From Rhodococcus sp. SMB37 (GTDB lineage: Bacteria > Actinomycetota > Actinomycetes > Mycobacteriales > Mycobacteriaceae): a stretch of 64,000 bases of DNA. The translations under genes and the position numbers were made by a program. Location of the stretch: contig NZ_SLVY01000011.1 in the NCBI RefSeq assembly GCF_004345605.1, positions 156,383 through 220,382 on the forward strand. The letters are read 5' to 3'. The stretch's first letter is position 1, and each line of letters begins with the position of its first letter. A model generated the notes under the pieces. That model was not told where the DNA came from, searched no databases, and saw only the letters and a program-made list of their open reading frames with translations. Below, one piece after another: positions 61,278-64,000 of this stretch.

Positions 61278-62142
61278 GGAAGCCTTCGGCGCTTCTTCCG
61301 CGTCCTTCGTGGTGAGCTTCGACGTAGCGAAACTGCCCGCAGATGAGGTGGCTTCGGCGACCCCGTCTGTCGCCGTGAGAAGGACGACTGCGGGTAACCG
61401 GTGGCGGATGTCGCGGACCCGATCCGGAACACCCGTGTTGCAGGATCCGGATCCGGAGCAACACCGATGACCTTACCCACCGAAACCGGCTCTGCACTTC
61501 GGGACGAATCCGCTATTGAATGCAGCACTCTTCGGCCAGCGCGCGGTCACCCTTCGCTATTTGCAAGTGGTCTTGTCATCGCCGTATCACTCGTTCCGTG
61601 CTCGCCGTGAAAAATACGCGAGTATCAGCCGATCCCGACTCGGTTGCAAGATCAACAAAATGCGTATCCGATAAAGCCCTAGTCTTATTTCGGAGCGGCG
61701 CACCTTGCTCGGAAGTCGGATCCGTCTAAAAAGTCCGAGTGCGACCCTGTCGTTCGGGATCGGTCGAGGTGCGCCGAGGCGGGTGTGTGTATATCGCTGG
61801 ACTGCATGAGAACTGAAGATGAACTAGGTGCAACGCGGCGTCACGGGTTGACGGCAACTGTGCAGCTCATGTCGGGTATAGGCTGCCGCGGCCGGATCTG
61901 ATTCTCGTTGGTTCGATCGTGCGGGAAGGCAATATGAATTTCTTTCCGGTCCCAACCGTTGTCATTTGCCATTTGGGTCAATGCGGGCAATTGCATCATT
62001 TCGGAGGCTTGGGGATAGGAAACCCTCACTATGCGGGGGCGTGAGGAATGTTTTATCGACCCTGTAACAAGCGGCGGCGCAATTGCCATATCTCAGATGG
62101 CATGCCTGCCCGATTTCCGTTTCTCGTAGAGAAGTGAATGAC
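61278..62142. other. Long non-coding gap upstream of the SipW/TasA genes
   Basis: About 865 bases without a supported gene on either strand. It is locally more AT-rich (61600-61700 and 61900-62100) than flanking genes, fitting a promoter and leader region for the exported-protein operon. No confident promoter boxes, terminator or riboswitch can be drawn. Confidence 0.45.
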
Positions 62143-62754
62143 ATGACCTCTGTCGATCAGACCCGTAAACGCCGCAAGATCCGCGCTGTCCTCGCCTCCG
62201 GGCTCGTCCTCGGCGTCGGCGCGGCCATCACGCTCGCCGCGTGGAGTGACACCGTGTGGGGTAGCTCGACATTCGGCACCACCGGTAGCGACTTCGATAT
62301 CCAAGGCTCCTTCGACAACGGCACCAGCTGGGACGACTACCTCTCGCCGGCCACCGCAGGGACCATGACCTTCGCTCAGCAGGCCGACGCGCTGGTGCCC
62401 GGCGAACCGGTCTATCAACTCGTCGGATTGCAGGAGGTCGAAAACAACTTCGGGGCCGACATCGAGTTGTCCAAGGACAACGCTGACGGGTCCGGACTGG
62501 CCAACCTCGTGACCGTGGCGGTTGCAGATGCCGGTGCCGGAGAGACCGCTCCCGCCTGCGACGCATCTGCTGATTTCGGTACGGGTGTCACTATCGGCGC
62601 CGCCTCGACTTCGATGCTGAGCACTACCGTGGAGGCCAACGGGTTCCGCTGGGTGTGCTTCTCGGCCGAGCTCGCGGCGGACGCCACCGTCGAGGCCGGC
62701 GGCCTGGAGTCGCAGCCGATCCTGTGGGAATTCGCTGCCACCAGCACCGAATAA
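62143..62754 (+). CDS. TasA/CalY-like exported protein with SipW-type signal peptide
   Basis: 203 residues. The N terminus KIRAVLASGLVLGVGAAITL followed by AAWSDTVWGSSTF is the alternate-type signal peptide (ending in A-x-W-S-D) cut by SipW peptidases. The mature part is beta-rich (FDIQGSFDNGTSW, QLVGLQEVENNFGADIELS), with two cysteines. The next gene encodes the matching peptidase. In Bacillus such substrates form biofilm fibres; in actinobacteria the role is unknown. Confidence 0.85.
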   Translation: MTSVDQTRKRRKIRAVLASGLVLGVGAAITLAAWSDTVWGSSTFGTTGSDFDIQGSFDNGTSWDDYLSPATAGTMTFAQQADALVPGEPVYQLVGLQEVENNFGADIELSKDNADGSGLANLVTVAVADAGAGETAPACDASADFGTGVTIGAASTSMLSTTVEANGFRWVCFSAELAADATVEAGGLESQPILWEFAATSTE

Positions 62755-62854
62755 CCAACTCGCGCGTGCGGTGACCTGCTCCATCGGGGGCGGTCATTGC
62801 ACGCCCCGGTCTTGACCATGGTGGGCATCTCTGCCCCAGCACAGGAGTGAATCG

Positions 62855-63439
62855 ATGGCGGACACTTCCGCAGCGCACCGATCTCAGTACCCGGACCGTG
62901 CTCCACGCACGAAGCGACGGTCGCTGCGGTCCTATCTGGCAGGCGGGGTGATGAACCTGCTCGCCCTCGGCGGAGTGGTGTGCATTGTTCTCGTCATTGC
63001 CGCTGTGCTACTGAATATTTCACTCATCATGTTCAAGACCGGGTCGATGTCGCCGGCCATCCCCGCCGGATCGCTGGCAGTGGTGAAGGAGATCTCGGCC
63101 GACGACATCGCCATCGGCGATGTCGTCACTGTCGATCGCCCCGGCGAGCTGCCCGTCACCCACCGCGTCATCGCGGTGCATCCGCAAAGGGCGGGTGAAG
63201 CGCTCATCGAAATGAAGGGTGATGCCAACCCCGGGCCGGACCCCGGCATGTATCGCGTGGAGCAGGTACGCAAGGTGTTGTGGTCGGTTCCGGACCTGGC
63301 GCGTGCGGTGGTGTGGTTGTCGAACCCGTATGTGCTCGGGTCGCTCACTATCGGTGCGTCGGCGCTGGTGCTGTGGGCTTTCTGGCCACGGCGCGACGAC
63401 GACGGGCAGACGTCTGCAGAGCCGGAGGAACGACCGTGA
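62855..63439 (+). CDS. Signal peptidase I, SipW (ER/archaeal) type
   Basis: 194 residues. A membrane segment (NLLALGGVVCIVLVIAAVLL) precedes the catalytic box FKTGSMSPAIPAGS, with Ser64 as the likely nucleophile. LPVTHRVIAV places His103 where typical bacterial enzymes have lysine, marking the Ser/His SipW subclass. MKGDANPGPDPG is the third conserved box. A second hydrophobic segment near 155-175 anchors the C terminus. It is flanked by two genes whose products carry the cognate signal peptide, and it overlaps the downstream one by four bases. Confidence 0.93.
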   Translation: MADTSAAHRSQYPDRAPRTKRRSLRSYLAGGVMNLLALGGVVCIVLVIAAVLLNISLIMFKTGSMSPAIPAGSLAVVKEISADDIAIGDVVTVDRPGELPVTHRVIAVHPQRAGEALIEMKGDANPGPDPGMYRVEQVRKVLWSVPDLARAVVWLSNPYVLGSLTIGASALVLWAFWPRRDDDGQTSAEPEERP

Positions 63440-63870
63440 ATCGTCGCAGACCGGTGCAGCTGACCTTGGTAGGGCTCGGTGTGTTGAGCATCGTCGCGCT
63501 CGTGGTGGTCAACGGTGGTCTTGTCGGCCAGACCATGGCGTCGTGGAGCGACCGTGTACTCGGTGGTTCGGTATTCCGCACCGCTGAAGTGGAGCAGGTG
63601 TATGCACGTGCTTTGTCCGCTCAAGGCAGGATCCAGCGGACCGCGACCATCGGAACTTTCGGTCCGGTCAGCTCATTCACTGATTCGCAGAGCTCTGACC
63701 CGTTGGTAGAGACCGGTTGGAAGCCGACTATCAACGGCGGGTTGCTCAACTTGCTGTCGGTGAGAGCAGAGGGTCGGTCTTGTAGTCGTTCGATGAACGC
63801 TGCTCCCCGGGAGTGCATTCCTGCTTCTAGCTCGGGGGTGCCGGTTCAGGGTGCCGTCAAAGTCTTCTAA
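63436..63870 (+). CDS. Second SipW-dependent exported protein
   Basis: 144 residues from GTG 63436, overlapping the peptidase stop (GTGA), with GGAGGAACG upstream. The hydrophobic signal VQLTLVGLGVLSIVALVVVN is followed by TMASWSDRVLGGSVF, the same A-x-W-S-D context as in the first substrate. The mature part has two cysteines (RSCSR, RECIP) and ends soon after. It is shorter than usual TasA-like proteins and may be a minor subunit. Confidence 0.8.
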   Translation: MNRRRPVQLTLVGLGVLSIVALVVVNGGLVGQTMASWSDRVLGGSVFRTAEVEQVYARALSAQGRIQRTATIGTFGPVSSFTDSQSSDPLVETGWKPTINGGLLNLLSVRAEGRSCSRSMNAAPRECIPASSSGVPVQGAVKVF

Positions 63871-64000
63871 CATGCGGATGACCTGGGGTTTTGCATGGTG
63901 ACACGCCGGAGAATACGGATGCGAGTGCGGGCACAGCGCTCACGTGAAAATGGAAGTTCTGACGCTCACATCTGCAAGGAACGCCATGCCCGCCTCCACA
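63871..64000. other. Window end; possible start of another gene
   Basis: An ATG at 63986 preceded by AAGGAA could start a further gene of the exported-protein cluster, but only five codons are visible. A longer frame opens at 63891-63896 without a convincing ribosome binding site. Neither can be judged from this window. Confidence 0.3.

Overview
The window is GC-rich DNA with actinobacterial start-codon and ribosome-binding-site habits (many GTG starts, ATGA/GTGA overlaps). Its gene families fit a mycolate-type actinomycete (Rhodococcus, Gordonia or Nocardia relatives): luciferase-like monooxygenases, a PucR-type activator, a secreted PtpB-like phosphatase and a SipW/TasA pair. The genus cannot be fixed from the sequence alone. 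No rRNA, tRNA or CRISPR array was seen.

Region 1 (1-22.1 kb) is a metallophore-type locus built as two divergent arms. The minus arm runs NRPS (carrier-Cy-A-PCP), PKS/NRPS (KS-AT-KR-ACP-Cy-TE), a family 5 solute-binding lipoprotein, two Dpp-type permeases, a fused double ABC ATPase, and a methyltransferase that leaves the window at base 1. The plus arm runs a C-methyltransferase-like protein, a PCP-Cy-PCP protein and a saccharopine-dehydrogenase-like reductase. Almost every junction is a 4-bp stop/start overlap. The catalytic inventory (one cysteine A domain, three Cy domains, five carriers, one KS-AT-KR, one TE, separate methyltransferases and a reductase) is that of yersiniabactin synthesis, split and rearranged. 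A 19-bp Fur-family (Zur-like) inverted repeat lies in the divergent promoter. I infer a zinc- (or other metal-) regulated thiazoline metallophore with its own importer. No salicylate synthase or starter ligase is in view.

Region 2 (22.4-27.3 kb) holds a small secreted protein, an NPF-type NADP oxidoreductase, a metal-efflux unit (SmtB/NmtR-like ArsR repressor, MFS exporter, histidine-rich protein), a GNAT acetyltransferase, and remnants of an MFS gene and probably an IS110-type transposase.

Region 3 (27.4-36.6 kb) is a set of catabolic genes: an MHS transporter, an amidohydrolase, an FAD oxidoreductase, an SDR, a frameshifted ketosteroid-isomerase-like gene, two dimeric alpha/beta-barrel proteins, an HSL-type esterase and a secreted tyrosine phosphatase. 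Three copies of one 14-15 bp motif lie at its promoters. A broken cupin gene follows.

Region 4 (37.2-51.5 kb) is a long minus-strand catabolic block: acyl-CoA dehydrogenase, APH-type kinase, GAF/PucR regulator, RibBA, flavin reductase, three luciferase-like monooxygenase domains (one fused to an alpha/beta hydrolase), an NTF2-like protein, two SDRs and an acyl-CoA ligase. Two copies of the palindrome TTGTAG-N4-CTACAA mark internal operon starts. I infer oxidation of a ketone or terpenoid-like carbon source by FMN-dependent (type II Baeyer-Villiger-like) chemistry, followed by hydrolysis, CoA activation and 4-hydroxyacyl-CoA processing.

Region 5 (51.5-64 kb) contains conserved hypotheticals, small secreted proteins and gene remnants (tyrosine phosphatase, alpha/beta hydrolase, TetR). 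It ends in a SipW-type signal peptidase flanked by two TasA/CalY-like exported proteins.
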